Shown: positions 40,660-49,476 of the stretch, piece after piece
Layout: each line of letters starts with the position of its first letter
Numbering within the stretch: position 1 is the first letter of the stretch
Assembly (NCBI GenBank): GCA_017467965.1
Contig: JAFUJZ010000007.1
Span: 1-64,000 of the forward strand
Direction: 5' to 3'
DNA: 64,000 bases
Source of the DNA: Clostridia bacterium
GTDB lineage: Bacteria; Bacillota_A; Clostridia; UMGS1883
Translations under genes and position numbers: made by a program
Notes under the pieces: model-generated
The model's input: the letters and a program-made list of their open reading frames with translations, nothing else
What the model was told of the DNA's origin: nothing
Databases searched by the model: none

Positions 40660-43602
40660 ATGAAGACAAGAAGAATTTTGTCTTTGATATTGACAATTGC
40701 AATGCTTTTATCTGTTGCGGCTTTTCCCGTAATGGCAGAAGAAGCAGACGTAGAAAGTATTGCACTTACAGATATCAGCGCTGACGTAGTTGGCGAAACT
40801 GTAAGCAAAGCGGTAACCAGACTCGTTTCCAGAGGTATTATCAATGGTTACCCCGATAATACCTATCGTCCCAACAACTCCATTTCCAGAGCAGAATTCT
40901 GCGTGGTTATGGTTAAGTTCCAGGGACAGCAGGATTATATCAACCCCGAAGCAATGACAGGTTTTGAAGATCTTGACCTTGATGCGAACTACGCTTGGGC
41001 ACGTCCTTACGTTGCAAAGGCTGTTGACTTGGGTATCATCAACGGTTTTGAAGACAAAACTTTCCGTGCTGCAGACCCCGTAACATACGAACAGGCAATT
41101 AAGATGATTGTTTGCGCACTTGGCTACGAAGAAGAAGGCAAGATGCCCACAATCATGAACGACTGGTCCAGCGGCTATGTTGCACAGGCTATGAAGCTTC
41201 GTGTTACAAGCGGTACATCTATTGCAAACAAGACTAACCCCACAACAAGAGGTACAGTTGCAGTGTTGGTATCTAACGCTCTTGACGCTGAAAGAAACCA
41301 GAACAAGACTCCCAACATTGATATTCCTGATGTAACTCCCGACGAGCAGATGGGTTATAAAGAGGTTAAGGGTATCGTAACAGGTACTTACCTCACAGAG
41401 CTTGAATATGCTGACAGCTCTGTTCCCAAGAACTGCATCCAGATTGATGACGAAATTTACGAAATCAAGTTCTCCCGCGATCCTAACGAATTCCTTGGTT
41501 GCGAGGTTACAGCTGTTATTTCTAAAGCAGGTGACTATAATGATTATGACGTTTGCGTAAGCATTGAACCTACAAAGAAGACAGACGTACTCGAAATCCA
41601 GGCAGGTCTTGTAGGCGAATTCGCAGACGGTATTCTCGAATACCAGACAAAGAGAGACGGTCTTTATAAGGAAGCTAAGATTGCTGATGAATATATCACA
41701 ATCTTCAACAACAAGTATTACGAATATGATATCGCAGACCTCAAGGATGAGCTCACAGACGGTAGCGTAGTATTGGTTGATAACGATGGTAACGGACGTT
41801 ACGATGTTATCAGAATCAACTCCTACAAAGTATTTGTTGTATATTCCAAGAACTCTTCCAGCCAAAAGATTACTCTTATGTATGACGCTGAATACGAAGG
41901 CGACAACACAATCGTATTCCCTGGCGACTCTACATCTTTGGTATTCTCTCTTACAAGAAACGGTAAGGAAATCAAGTTCAGCGATATCGCAAAGTGGGAC
42001 GTTCTTAATATTAAGGCTTCTCCCGAAGATGCTGAAGGTAAGAGATATTACGAAGTAATTGTTACTCGTGACACAGTTTCCGGTAATATTACAGAACGTG
42101 ATTCTGACGATGCTAACTCTATCGTAATCAACGATAAGGAATATATTATCTCAGATTCTTTAATGGATTACATCGATGAAGGTGGCGAAAACGCTCCCAA
42201 GATTGAAGTAGGCGAATATACACAGGTTTATCTTGATGCAGCAGGTAAGATAGTTGCAGCAGCTGAAGCAACAACAAAGAACTCTGCTGAAAAGTATGCT
42301 TACCTTATAGCTCTCCGTCAGGATTCTGACGACAGTGATTACGACCTCGAATTTAGAATGTATTCTACAGACGGTAAGTTTATCCAGATTGGTTCTGCAA
42401 ACAAGATAGAAATTGACGGTACTAAGTATAAGGCACTTGATGAAGATATCCTTGATATTCTTGAGGATTCTGCAAAAACAGCAAACTCATACGAAGGCGC
42501 TTACCCCAATGCTGAAAACTACACATATCATCAGCCTATCATTTACCAGACAAACTCTGACGGTCTTATCAGTGTAATGCACACAGTTAACAGTACAGAA
42601 AATGAAGATATCTCCATGACAATGGAGGATGAAGATGGCGAACCTTATTTCGTTAAATATGATGAAAGACAGTACAAGTCCTCTTCAAAGAGTTTCACAG
42701 ACTTTAAGGTATCCTCTTCTACAGATATCGTGTTCATTCCCGATAACAGAAATGATACAGATGATTACCTTACATTCTCTTCTTACTCCAAGGCTTTCTC
42801 CAACGGCAGAAAGTACCATGTAGAGGCGTTTGGTCTTACATCAAGCGGTACAGCATCCTTGGTATTTATCTACAGCCAGAACGACTCCAGAATTTACACA
42901 TCCTCTTCTCCCTGGATGATTGTTGCATCTAAGAGTGATACTAAGAACGGTACAATCATTAAGGGTTATGCAGGTACAAGCTACTCACTTAAGAGCGTAA
43001 CTGTATCCGAAGACGACGGTCCTTCCGTAAGTGCTATCGGTAAGGGTGATATTATCAGATACATCCTTGATGGTAACAACGAGCTTGTAGATTATCAGAT
43101 TTGGTTTGATGCAAGTGAACCTTCACAGCTTGAAGCTGTATCAACAAACAGCGATTTGTACGTTGACGAAGAAGTTGACACAACAGGTGCAAACCGTATC
43201 ATCGAAATCCATTCTACAAGCACAGAACCCAGAATGAACTATCCTACAGCTACATTCCGTCTCCAGTATGGTACTGTAACAGAGCTTATCCTCAAGGACG
43301 GCGATGATGAAGATTCCGTGGATGAAGAAACAATTACAGTTTCTCCTGTATTGGTTGAGGACGGTCTTGAAATGGACTACTTTGAAAAGGAAGATGATAA
43401 GAACAACAGTACTATTTCTAAGGAAATTGGTTCTTCTGTAAAGGTATTCAGCTATGACCGTGGCGGCAGAAACAGCGATGTTGTAACAGAAGCTGACCTC
43501 TCCGAAATCCTTGATTATGAAACATACGGCGAAGATGCTACAAGAGTAATCGTTTACACAGCAAGCGGTACACTCAGAATGGTTTATATCATTAACGAAT
43601 AA
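40660..43602 (+). CDS. SLH-domain surface protein
   Basis: 980 aa. Signal peptide about 1-27 (LSLILTIAMLLSVAAFPVMA). Three SLH repeats: about 38-85 (GIINGYPDNTYRPNNSISRAEF), 98-160 (GIINGFEDKTFRAADPVTYEQA) and a degenerate third to about 215. The next 760 residues are acidic, beta-rich and unrecognised. SLH domains bind pyruvylated secondary wall polymer, which the CsaB domain encoded at 26718 should make. Codon use is strongly biased toward AAC, GGT and CTT/CTC unlike neighbouring genes, implying high expression. It may be an S-layer or other abundant wall protein. Own promoter and terminator. Confidence 0.88.
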   Translation: MKTRRILSLILTIAMLLSVAAFPVMAEEADVESIALTDISADVVGETVSKAVTRLVSRGIINGYPDNTYRPNNSISRAEFCVVMVKFQGQQDYINPEAMTGFEDLDLDANYAWARPYVAKAVDLGIINGFEDKTFRAADPVTYEQAIKMIVCALGYEEEGKMPTIMNDWSSGYVAQAMKLRVTSGTSIANKTNPTTRGTVAVLVSNALDAERNQNKTPNIDIPDVTPDEQMGYKEVKGIVTGTYLTELEYADSSVPKNCIQIDDEIYEIKFSRDPNEFLGCEVTAVISKAGDYNDYDVCVSIEPTKKTDVLEIQAGLVGEFADGILEYQTKRDGLYKEAKIADEYITIFNNKYYEYDIADLKDELTDGSVVLVDNDGNGRYDVIRINSYKVFVVYSKNSSSQKITLMYDAEYEGDNTIVFPGDSTSLVFSLTRNGKEIKFSDIAKWDVLNIKASPEDAEGKRYYEVIVTRDTVSGNITERDSDDANSIVINDKEYIISDSLMDYIDEGGENAPKIEVGEYTQVYLDAAGKIVAAAEATTKNSAEKYAYLIALRQDSDDSDYDLEFRMYSTDGKFIQIGSANKIEIDGTKYKALDEDILDILEDSAKTANSYEGAYPNAENYTYHQPIIYQTNSDGLISVMHTVNSTENEDISMTMEDEDGEPYFVKYDERQYKSSSKSFTDFKVSSSTDIVFIPDNRNDTDDYLTFSSYSKAFSNGRKYHVEAFGLTSSGTASLVFIYSQNDSRIYTSSSPWMIVASKSDTKNGTIIKGYAGTSYSLKSVTVSEDDGPSVSAIGKGDIIRYILDGNNELVDYQIWFDASEPSQLEAVSTNSDLYVDEEVDTTGANRIIEIHSTSTEPRMNYPTATFRLQYGTVTELILKDGDDEDSVDEETITVSPVLVEDGLEMDYFEKEDDKNNSTISKEIGSSVKVFSYDRGGRNSDVVTEADLSEILDYETYGEDATRVIVYTASGTLRMVYIINE

Positions 43603-43610
43603 TGTGATTA

Positions 43611-43638
43611 AAAAAGGCGTTGCATTGCAACGCCTTTT
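43611..43638 (+). terminator. Terminator of the SLH gene
   Basis: AAAAAGGCGTTGC / GCAACGCCTTTT with loop ATT, nine bases after the stop. Confidence 0.92.
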
Positions 43639-43641
43639 CAC

Positions 43642-43670
43642 TTGAAAAAAACATGTGATAGTGGTAGAAT
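43642..43670 (+). promoter_or_regulatory. Promoter of the DUF815 gene
   Basis: TTGAAA (43642-43647), 17-nt spacer, TAGAAT (43665-43670), 20 nt before the ATG. Confidence 0.55.
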
Positions 43671-43689
43671 AACAAAAGAGGTGATACTG

Positions 43690-44835
43690 ATGACGTGTAA
43701 TGAAATAGCAAAGGGTTTAAAATCCCTTGCGGTTTTCAGATGTATATTGAAAAATGATATAATAAAAGCCTTTGTTGAGCTTTGTGAAGAGCCTTGTGAA
43801 GACAGGCTTGGTGCTTTTGGTGAAAAGCTCTATGTTAAAGGGGACAATATATCAAGAGCCTTCTTGGATGTTGTGCTTTTGTCGGAGAACCTTCTCAGCG
43901 TGAGAAAAGCCTGCGACGAAGATATAAGCGGGGTTATTCTTGACAGAGCAAACAAAGAGCTCGAAATCATAAAAAATGCGGCAGAAACAGAAAGCAGCGT
44001 GTTTTCTGCGAACAATTTTTGGAGAGTTGAACAGATAGACTTTGAAAAAGAGTTTATGAAAAGACTTAATAATATCAAAAGCACAGGCTATGGAGTATAT
44101 GCCGAGAATGTAATGTTTACCTTGGAGGGACGAGAAATTGTGCCTGCGATTTTTAAGGACGATACTACCGTAAGCTCGCTTAAGGGATATGAACGTCAGC
44201 GCACACAGATTGAAAACAACCTCAAAGCATTGCTTCGGGGCAAGGTTGCGGCAAATATGCTCCTTTACGGTGACAGCGGTACGGGCAAAAGTGCAACCAT
44301 AAAGGCACTTGTGAATGAATATGCTCCTTTAGGTATAAGACTTATTGAAATTAAGAAAAGCCAGATTAGTGATATTCCGTATATAATGGGTCGCGTCAGT
44401 AACAATCCTTTAAAATTTGTGTTATTTTTGGATGATTTGACATTTGATCCGTCGGATGATGCCTTTGGTAATATGAAAGCCGTATTGGAAGGCAGTGTTG
44501 CAGCAAGGGCGAAAAACACCTGCATCTGCGTAACAAGTAACCGTAGGCATCTTGTAAAAGAAACAATGGCTGACCGTGAGGGCGGCGATTTGCACAGAAG
44601 AGACACCATGGAGGAAATCGGCGCACTTACACAAAGATTTGGGTTAAGTGTAGTGTATGAAAAACCCGATAGGCTCTCCTACATAAAGGTGTTAACAGAA
44701 ATTGCGGCAGATTTTAATGTTGCAATAACCGAAACTGAAATTAAAGAAGCTGAGGCTTATGCAATAAGTAAAGGCGGCAGAAGCTGCAGAGTTGCAAAGC
44801 AATATGTGGAAGAATTAATAAGAAGACAGGACTAA
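43690..44835 (+). CDS. DUF815 P-loop AAA ATPase
   Basis: 381 aa. The N-terminal 165 residues are helical. The AAA domain has Walker A GDSGTGKS (about 198-205), Walker B FVLFLDDLTF, sensor region CICVTSNRRHL and an arginine-rich stretch. Layout matches the DUF815 (YjeF-unrelated, AAA-family) proteins of Firmicutes, whose role is not established. The ATG at 43690 follows GAGGTG. No operon partner is obvious; the rubredoxin gene follows a terminator. Confidence 0.85.
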   Translation: MTCNEIAKGLKSLAVFRCILKNDIIKAFVELCEEPCEDRLGAFGEKLYVKGDNISRAFLDVVLLSENLLSVRKACDEDISGVILDRANKELEIIKNAAETESSVFSANNFWRVEQIDFEKEFMKRLNNIKSTGYGVYAENVMFTLEGREIVPAIFKDDTTVSSLKGYERQRTQIENNLKALLRGKVAANMLLYGDSGTGKSATIKALVNEYAPLGIRLIEIKKSQISDIPYIMGRVSNNPLKFVLFLDDLTFDPSDDAFGNMKAVLEGSVAARAKNTCICVTSNRRHLVKETMADREGGDLHRRDTMEEIGALTQRFGLSVVYEKPDRLSYIKVLTEIAADFNVAITETEIKEAEAYAISKGGRSCRVAKQYVEELIRRQD

Positions 44836-44867
44836 AAAAATCCGGGCGGAAAGCTCGGATTTTTTGC
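44834..44867 (+). terminator. Terminator of the DUF815 gene
   Basis: AAAAAATCCGGGC / GCTCGGATTTTTT with one G-T mismatch or wobble and loop GGAAA, starting at the stop codon. Confidence 0.88.
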
Positions 44868-44905
44868 TGTAAATGGGGTAAAATATTTTTATGGAGGCGA
44901 TATGG

Positions 44906-45040
44906 ATGAAATATATTTGTACAGTTTGCGGTTGGGTATATGACGAAGAAAACCAAGACACAAAATGGGAAAATTTGCCTGATGATTTCAAATGCCCTTT
45001 GTGCAATGTAGGAAAAGAAAAATTTGAAAAAAGCGAGTAG
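44906..45040 (+). CDS. Short rubredoxin
   Basis: 44 aa, encoded 8 nt after GGAGG. Two metal knuckles are intact: Cys5/Cys8 in CTVCGW and Cys30/Cys33 in CPLCNVGK. The segment between them is about nine residues shorter than in classic 52-54-residue rubredoxins: the usual [15 protein letters not shown] loop is missing. The motifs [10 protein letters not shown] and KEKFEK identify the family. It should bind one iron by four thiolates and carry single electrons in the cytoplasm. Flanked by terminators, so an independent small transcript. Confidence 0.88.
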   Translation: MKYICTVCGWVYDEENQDTKWENLPDDFKCPLCNVGKEKFEKSE

Positions 45041-45062
45041 CACAACTGCTACTCGCTTTTTT
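45027..45062. terminator. Bidirectional terminator, rubredoxin / NUDIX gene
   Basis: AAAAAAGCGAGTAGCA / TGCTACTCGCTTTTT with loop CAAC; it overlaps the rubredoxin stop. Confidence 0.9.
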
Positions 45063-45066
45063 CAAT

Positions 45067-45621
45067 TTAGGTAAAGCTTTTTAATTTAGCCAAAGCTTTT
45101 TTGTAGGTATCGGGCATAATGCAGTATTCGGGGTTTTTATTTTCGAGCTCACGAAGGAGCAAATCTGCGTCTGCCCATTTTAATGCGGAAATTTCCTCTC
45201 TCTGGAAGGTGAGAGCGGTTTCTGGGACATCATAATGAAGAAGATACACCTTGTTGTATTCGCGGTCTATGAAGGTTTTGGAGTGGAAAATGTTGATTTT
45301 CTCAACCTTTTGGTCAAAAGCATGGGTAAGACGGCTAAAGTCCACCTTTATGCCAAGCTCCTCGGAAAGCTCTTTTAATGCAGTTTCTTCAAAACTGTCG
45401 CCTGCGGATACATGGCCTGCACAGGAGGTGTCCCAACATGAGGGGAAGCTATCCTTGTCGTCAGCGCGTTTTTGAAGAAGAATTTCGTATTTTGAGTTAC
45501 GTATACGGTATATGTAAATATGCACAGCGGCGTGAAGTATGCCTTTTTCGTGTGCAAGTGAGCGCTCTATTTTTTCACCGGTGGGTATACCGTTTTCGTT
45601 GTATATATCAAAAAATTCCAT
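45067..45621 (-). CDS. NUDIX hydrolase, isopentenyl-diphosphate isomerase-like
   Basis: 184 aa. The NUDIX box is GHVSAGDSFEETALKELSEELGI, with Lys in place of the first Arg and the core E-L-x-E-E-L-G intact. N-terminus FDIYNENGIPTGEKIERSLAH and CWDTSCAGH resemble IPP isomerase type 1 and the YfcD subgroup, but the catalytic Cys/Glu set is not confirmed. A nucleotide or sugar-phosphate hydrolase is equally plausible. ATG at 45621 follows GGAGG by 5 nt. Minus-strand gene downstream of the lectin pair, separated from it by a terminator. Confidence 0.85.
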   Translation of the reverse strand: MEFFDIYNENGIPTGEKIERSLAHEKGILHAAVHIYIYRIRNSKYEILLQKRADDKDSFPSCWDTSCAGHVSAGDSFEETALKELSEELGIKVDFSRLTHAFDQKVEKINIFHSKTFIDREYNKVYLLHYDVPETALTFQREEISALKWADADLLLRELENKNPEYCIMPDTYKKALAKLKSFT

Positions 45622-45637
45622 GATTTCCTCCAAAAAC

Positions 45638-45659
45638 AAAGAGGGCTTCTGCCCTCTTT
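45638..45659 (-). terminator. Terminator of the lectin gene pair
   Basis: AAAGAGGGC / GCCCTCTTT with loop TTCT, ten bases past the minus-strand stop at 45669. Confidence 0.8.
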
Positions 45660-45668
45660 GTAATAAGT

Positions 45669-46958
45669 TTAATTAGTAGCTGTCATTGTCCAGCTCTGCT
45701 TGTAAGAAGAATTCTTATAATCCTGAACAAGCATGTTGTTAGAGTTAATTGTGAGATACAAACCGGAATGAACACTCTTGATGAGATATGTGTCGTCACC
45801 CTGCTTTTCAAGAATCCAACGCTGGTTGGGGTCTGTACCTGCATACCATGTGATGATAGGATCACCGGGTGTGAGGGACTGACCGTTAACGTCAAGATTC
45901 ATACCTGTTGAAAGGTTTGTAATAAAGTATTCGCCGTTACCTGCATCTGCAACAGTCCACTTCTGATTAGAGCCCATGTCGCTGGTTGAAACAATTAAGC
46001 CATTGTAGTCAGCAAGCTTGAGGTTGCCGATTGAAAATACGCGGTAAGCACCACTCTGAGGAATATTAGCACCTTCTGGCAATTTTTCTTCCTTGATTGT
46101 CCAGAGCTGAATGGGATTTCTTGTAAGTGTAGACTGGATTGTGTTTGTATTGGTTGCCTGCACGGGAAGACCGGAGGAAGCGGAATAAATGAGTGCGCCA
46201 CCTTCAACGTCCTTGATTGTGAACATCTGGTTTTCTGCACCTGTAGAATCCCATGTGATGATTTCGCCGCCTGCGTCTACGCTGTGACCGGAAACGTCAA
46301 AATTCTGTCCGTTAGAGAGGGACTGAACGAAGAAATAACCGTCTGTGGGAGCGGGGACAAAGCGGAAAAGCTGACTTATATCGCCGCTGGGAGTTGTGTA
46401 TTCAAGTGTATAGTGGTCTGTTGCAGTGAGTGCCTTGCCTGTTTCCTTGTTAGTAATGGAATAAACCTTATCCTTGCTAACAACTGTTGCAACTATAACA
46501 GGAGCCTGCTTTGTTGTGAGTGTAACTGTCTTTGTTGCACCGTCCCAAGCCACCTCTTTGTCGAACGCTTCGCCGATAGCACGCACGGGAAGGTATGTTG
46601 TGCCGTCCTTAAGAATGGGGTTTACAACATTGCCGTTTGCGTCCTTCGCCACAAATTTGCCGCCGCCAATAAAGATGTTGATAACATCTGTTTTCTTTGC
46701 GAGAACGGATACGCCGTTGATAAATACGCTCTTTGTAGCGTCATCCCACTGAACTTCAAGGTTCAATGCGTTTGCAATTGCACGCACGGGAAGGTATGTT
46801 GTACCGTCAACTAAGATAGGGGGGACTTCAATGCCTTGTGCGTTCCTGCAGTCAATAACTTCGCCGTCAAGAACGACTGTTACTGTGTCTTCTGCCATAA
46901 CGGGGATAGCAGAAAGTGCCATGATGAGTGTGAGTAAGATTGCCAGTAGTTTTTTCAT
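45669..46958 (-). CDS. Secreted stalk-domain (CuAO-N) and ricin-lectin protein, copy 1
   Basis: 429 aa. Signal peptide about 1-22 (LLAILLTLIMALSAIPVMA). Two copper-amine-oxidase N-terminal-like stalk repeats, each with [VI]L[VK]DGTTYLPVRAI followed by W-D-x-A-T-K (about 25-150). Despite the name these are non-catalytic wall-binding domains. Two ricin B-type beta-trefoil lectin units follow (about 165-290 and 310-429), with QxW-like motifs such as NQKW and NQRWILE. It probably binds glycans at the cell surface. The next gene upstream (46990) is a paralogue, so a tandem duplication. Confidence 0.85.
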   Translation of the reverse strand: MKKLLAILLTLIMALSAIPVMAEDTVTVVLDGEVIDCRNAQGIEVPPILVDGTTYLPVRAIANALNLEVQWDDATKSVFINGVSVLAKKTDVINIFIGGGKFVAKDANGNVVNPILKDGTTYLPVRAIGEAFDKEVAWDGATKTVTLTTKQAPVIVATVVSKDKVYSITNKETGKALTATDHYTLEYTTPSGDISQLFRFVPAPTDGYFFVQSLSNGQNFDVSGHSVDAGGEIITWDSTGAENQMFTIKDVEGGALIYSASSGLPVQATNTNTIQSTLTRNPIQLWTIKEEKLPEGANIPQSGAYRVFSIGNLKLADYNGLIVSTSDMGSNQKWTVADAGNGEYFITNLSTGMNLDVNGQSLTPGDPIITWYAGTDPNQRWILEKQGDDTYLIKSVHSGLYLTINSNNMLVQDYKNSSYKQSWTMTATN

Positions 46959-46989
46959 TGTGATTTCCTCCTAAGATGTAAAATTTTTT

Positions 46990-48264
46990 TTAATAAACAG
47001 AAATTTTCCAATTCTGTTTTAGAGACTCATTTAATTCAGCCTGAACAACCGTACCGTCAGAGCTGATAGAAAGATACAAGCCCGAATGAACACTTTTTAT
47101 AAGATACGTGCCGTCTTCTTGTTTTTCAAAGGTCCAGCGCTGGTTGGCATCACCGCTTGTTGCATAGGTGATAATGGGATCACCACTTGTTTTGGAATTA
47201 TTTGCAACATCTAAGCTTTTTCCCGTATTTACGTTAGTAATGATATATTCACCGTCTGCGTTGGGCGTAAGAAGCCAGCTGATAGCACCGGGTGTGCCGT
47301 CATCTACATAGCCGTAAAATAAGCCGTCGGCATAATCATAGAGTGCGGCACCGTTGTTGCCAACGAGAATGCAGGAATTATTACCACGTTTTTCGCGTGT
47401 GAAAATCATTTCTTTAATGTCCCATTTCTGAACGAGGCTGTCACGTTTTTCATTCTGCTTTACAACTCCTGCGGAGTCCTCAATGGGCAAGAGAGAGGAG
47501 AGTGCATATATAATATAGCCGTCTTCTGTATTTTCTATTTTGAACTTTTGATTGTCGGCAGTGCCAGGGTTGTATGTAATAATTGTTGCACCGGGATTTT
47601 TGCTGTTGCCGTTTACGTCAAAGTTTTTGTCGTTTACTGTGCTTGTGATGTAATAATAGCCATCTGCGTCAGATGCAGTAATCTTAAAGCCCTGGAAATC
47701 GTAATGATAGAACTTTTCCGTTTCAAGGCCTTTGTCCGTAAGACTGATTGCTTTGCCGCTGGCTTTGTTTACAAAGGCATATGTTTTGCCTTCTTCAAAG
47801 CTTTTAACGGGAGGTGTTGTAAGTATAACGGTGTGTGTTTCCTGTTCCCAGGAAACCTCTTTGTTGAAAGCCTCACTTATTGCACGAATTGGAAGGTATG
47901 TTGTACCGTCCTTTAAAATGGGGTTTACAACATTGCCGTTAACGTCCATAGGCAAGATTTTTTCGCCGTTTATATAAACATTTACAACGTCTGTTTTTTC
48001 AGCTTTTTCGGGCGTGCCGTTGATAAAAACGCTCTTTGTAGCATCGTCCCATTCAATATCAAGATTAAGTGCCGATGCTACTGCACGCACAGGCAGATAT
48101 GTTGTACCCTTTGTAAGCATAGGGCGGACAATGTTGCCGTTAACATCCTTTGGCACAAGCTCTTCGCCGTCAATTATAACTGTTATGTAGTCTGTACCCG
48201 CATATACCGGAACAGAAGATATAATCAGCATAAAAACTAATACCAATAAAAGAAACTTTTTCAT
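46990..48264 (-). CDS. Secreted stalk-domain (CuAO-N) and ricin-lectin protein, copy 2
   Basis: 424 aa, same layout as the downstream gene: signal peptide (FLLLVLVFMLIISSVPVYA), two stalk repeats (TKGTTYLPVRAVASAL, LKDGTTYLPIRAISEAF), then two trefoil-like lectin segments ending NQRWTFEKQEDGTYLIKSV. The C-terminal 45 residues are nearly identical to copy 1 while the middle has diverged, so conservation or gene conversion is acting on the ends. ATG at 48264 with GGAGGGT upstream. First gene of the pair with its own promoter. Confidence 0.85.
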   Translation of the reverse strand: MKKFLLLVLVFMLIISSVPVYAGTDYITVIIDGEELVPKDVNGNIVRPMLTKGTTYLPVRAVASALNLDIEWDDATKSVFINGTPEKAEKTDVVNVYINGEKILPMDVNGNVVNPILKDGTTYLPIRAISEAFNKEVSWEQETHTVILTTPPVKSFEEGKTYAFVNKASGKAISLTDKGLETEKFYHYDFQGFKITASDADGYYYITSTVNDKNFDVNGNSKNPGATIITYNPGTADNQKFKIENTEDGYIIYALSSLLPIEDSAGVVKQNEKRDSLVQKWDIKEMIFTREKRGNNSCILVGNNGAALYDYADGLFYGYVDDGTPGAISWLLTPNADGEYIITNVNTGKSLDVANNSKTSGDPIITYATSGDANQRWTFEKQEDGTYLIKSVHSGLYLSISSDGTVVQAELNESLKQNWKISVY

Positions 48265-48296
48265 ATATACCCTCCTTGGTATAATTATATAACTAC

Positions 48297-48325
48297 ATTA
48301 TATATTACACAAGAGTATTTGTCAA
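48297..48325 (-). promoter_or_regulatory. Promoter of the lectin gene pair
   Basis: Minus strand TTGACA (48325-48320), 17-nt spacer, TATAAT (48302-48297). Confidence 0.75.
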
Positions 48326-48355
48326 AAGAAATTAAGCAAAACTTGTAAAAAGGGG

Positions 48356-48384
48356 TTGCAATAATATGCGTGAGGGTGTATAAT
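48356..48384 (+). promoter_or_regulatory. Promoter of argCB
   Basis: TTGCAA (48356-48361), 17-nt spacer, TATAAT (48379-48384), 40 nt before argC. No convincing ArgR/AhrC box was seen. Confidence 0.7.
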
Positions 48385-48423
48385 TATGAATATTTTTGAA
48401 ATGTTCTTGAAAGGAAGTTTATT

Positions 48424-49464
48424 ATGATAAAAGTTGGTGTTCTCGGTGCGACAGGTTATGCAGGTGAAGAGCTTGTCAGGATTTTGTCAAACCATAAAGA
48501 AGTAGAGATAAAAATGCTTGTTTCCCATTCCTATGTGGGACAAAAAATGAGCGATATTTACCCTCATTTGAGAGGTGTATGTGATATTGTATGCGAGGAT
48601 CTTGATGTAGAAAAGGCGGCAAAAGAATGTGACGTTGTATTTACGGCACTTCCTCACGGCGCATCAAAAGAGGTTATTCCTGCACTTTTTGAAAAAGGCT
48701 TAAAGGTTATTGACCTTTCGGGTGACTTCCGTTATAACGATGTTAAGGTATATGAAGCATGGTACGGTGAAAAGCATTCTAACCCTGAGCTTTTGGACGA
48801 ATCTGTTTACGGACTTTGCGAGCTTCACCGTGATGAAATAAAGAAGGCTAAGCTTATCGGTAATCCCGGTTGCTATACAACCTGCTCAATCTTAGGTATG
48901 GCACCTTTGGTGAAGCATGGCTATATTGATAATCAGTCAATTATCATTGACGCAAAAAGCGGTGTAACAGGAGCAGGCAGAGGCTTGCATATTAATTATC
49001 ATTTCTGCGAATGTACAGAAAACTTAATGGCATACAAGGTTGGTACTCACCGCCACACAAGTGAAATCGAACAGGAATTATCGCTTCTTGCCAATGAAGA
49101 TATTGCACTTTCCTTTACGCCTCACCTAGTGCCTATGAAGCGCGGTATTTTTGCAACATGTTATGCTAATTTAAAGGTTGACAAGACAACAGAAGAGGTT
49201 GTTGAATTATATAATGAGTTTTATAAGGACGAAAAATTTGTCCGCGTTTACGATGCAGGCAAGCTTCCTGAGAGTAATCATGTATCCGGCAGCAACTTTG
49301 TTGATATCGGTGTTGTCGTAGACAAGAGATTAAAGAGAGTTATTGTGGTAAGTGCCATTGATAACCTTTTCAAGGGTGCAGCAGGTCAGGCTGTGCAGAA
49401 TATGAATATAATGTTCGGCTTGGATGAAAGCACAGGAATTTCAGGTGCAGGATTTTATATGTAA
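48424..49464 (+). CDS. argC: N-acetyl-gamma-glutamyl-phosphate reductase
   Basis: 346 aa. It reduces N-acetylglutamyl-5-phosphate to the semialdehyde with NADPH, the third step of ornithine/arginine synthesis. Rossmann motif GVLGATGYAGEEL, active-site region GNPGCYTTCSILG with the catalytic Cys, then HRHTSEIEQEL and GTHR. Full length for the family. ATG at 48424 after AAAGGAAG. Followed 12 nt later by argB, the preceding step of the pathway. Confidence 0.97.
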   Translation: MIKVGVLGATGYAGEELVRILSNHKEVEIKMLVSHSYVGQKMSDIYPHLRGVCDIVCEDLDVEKAAKECDVVFTALPHGASKEVIPALFEKGLKVIDLSGDFRYNDVKVYEAWYGEKHSNPELLDESVYGLCELHRDEIKKAKLIGNPGCYTTCSILGMAPLVKHGYIDNQSIIIDAKSGVTGAGRGLHINYHFCECTENLMAYKVGTHRHTSEIEQELSLLANEDIALSFTPHLVPMKRGIFATCYANLKVDKTTEEVVELYNEFYKDEKFVRVYDAGKLPESNHVSGSNFVDIGVVVDKRLKRVIVVSAIDNLFKGAAGQAVQNMNIMFGLDESTGISGAGFYM

Positions 49465-49476
49465 GGAGATTTTATT

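Noticed and set aside
40708..41865. Long minus-strand reading frame (385 codons) antisense to the SLH gene
   Set aside because: It is a shadow of strong codon bias in the SLH gene. It has no RBS, has erratic composition, and the plus-strand frame has SLH motifs and a signal peptide.
45669..48264. Copper amine oxidase activity
   Set aside because: Only the N-terminal stalk-type domain is present. The catalytic domain and topaquinone motif are absent.
48385..48410. Possible ARG box upstream of argC (TATGAATATTTTTGAAAT)
   Set aside because: The right half is not the inverted ATTCA expected for an ArgR/AhrC site.
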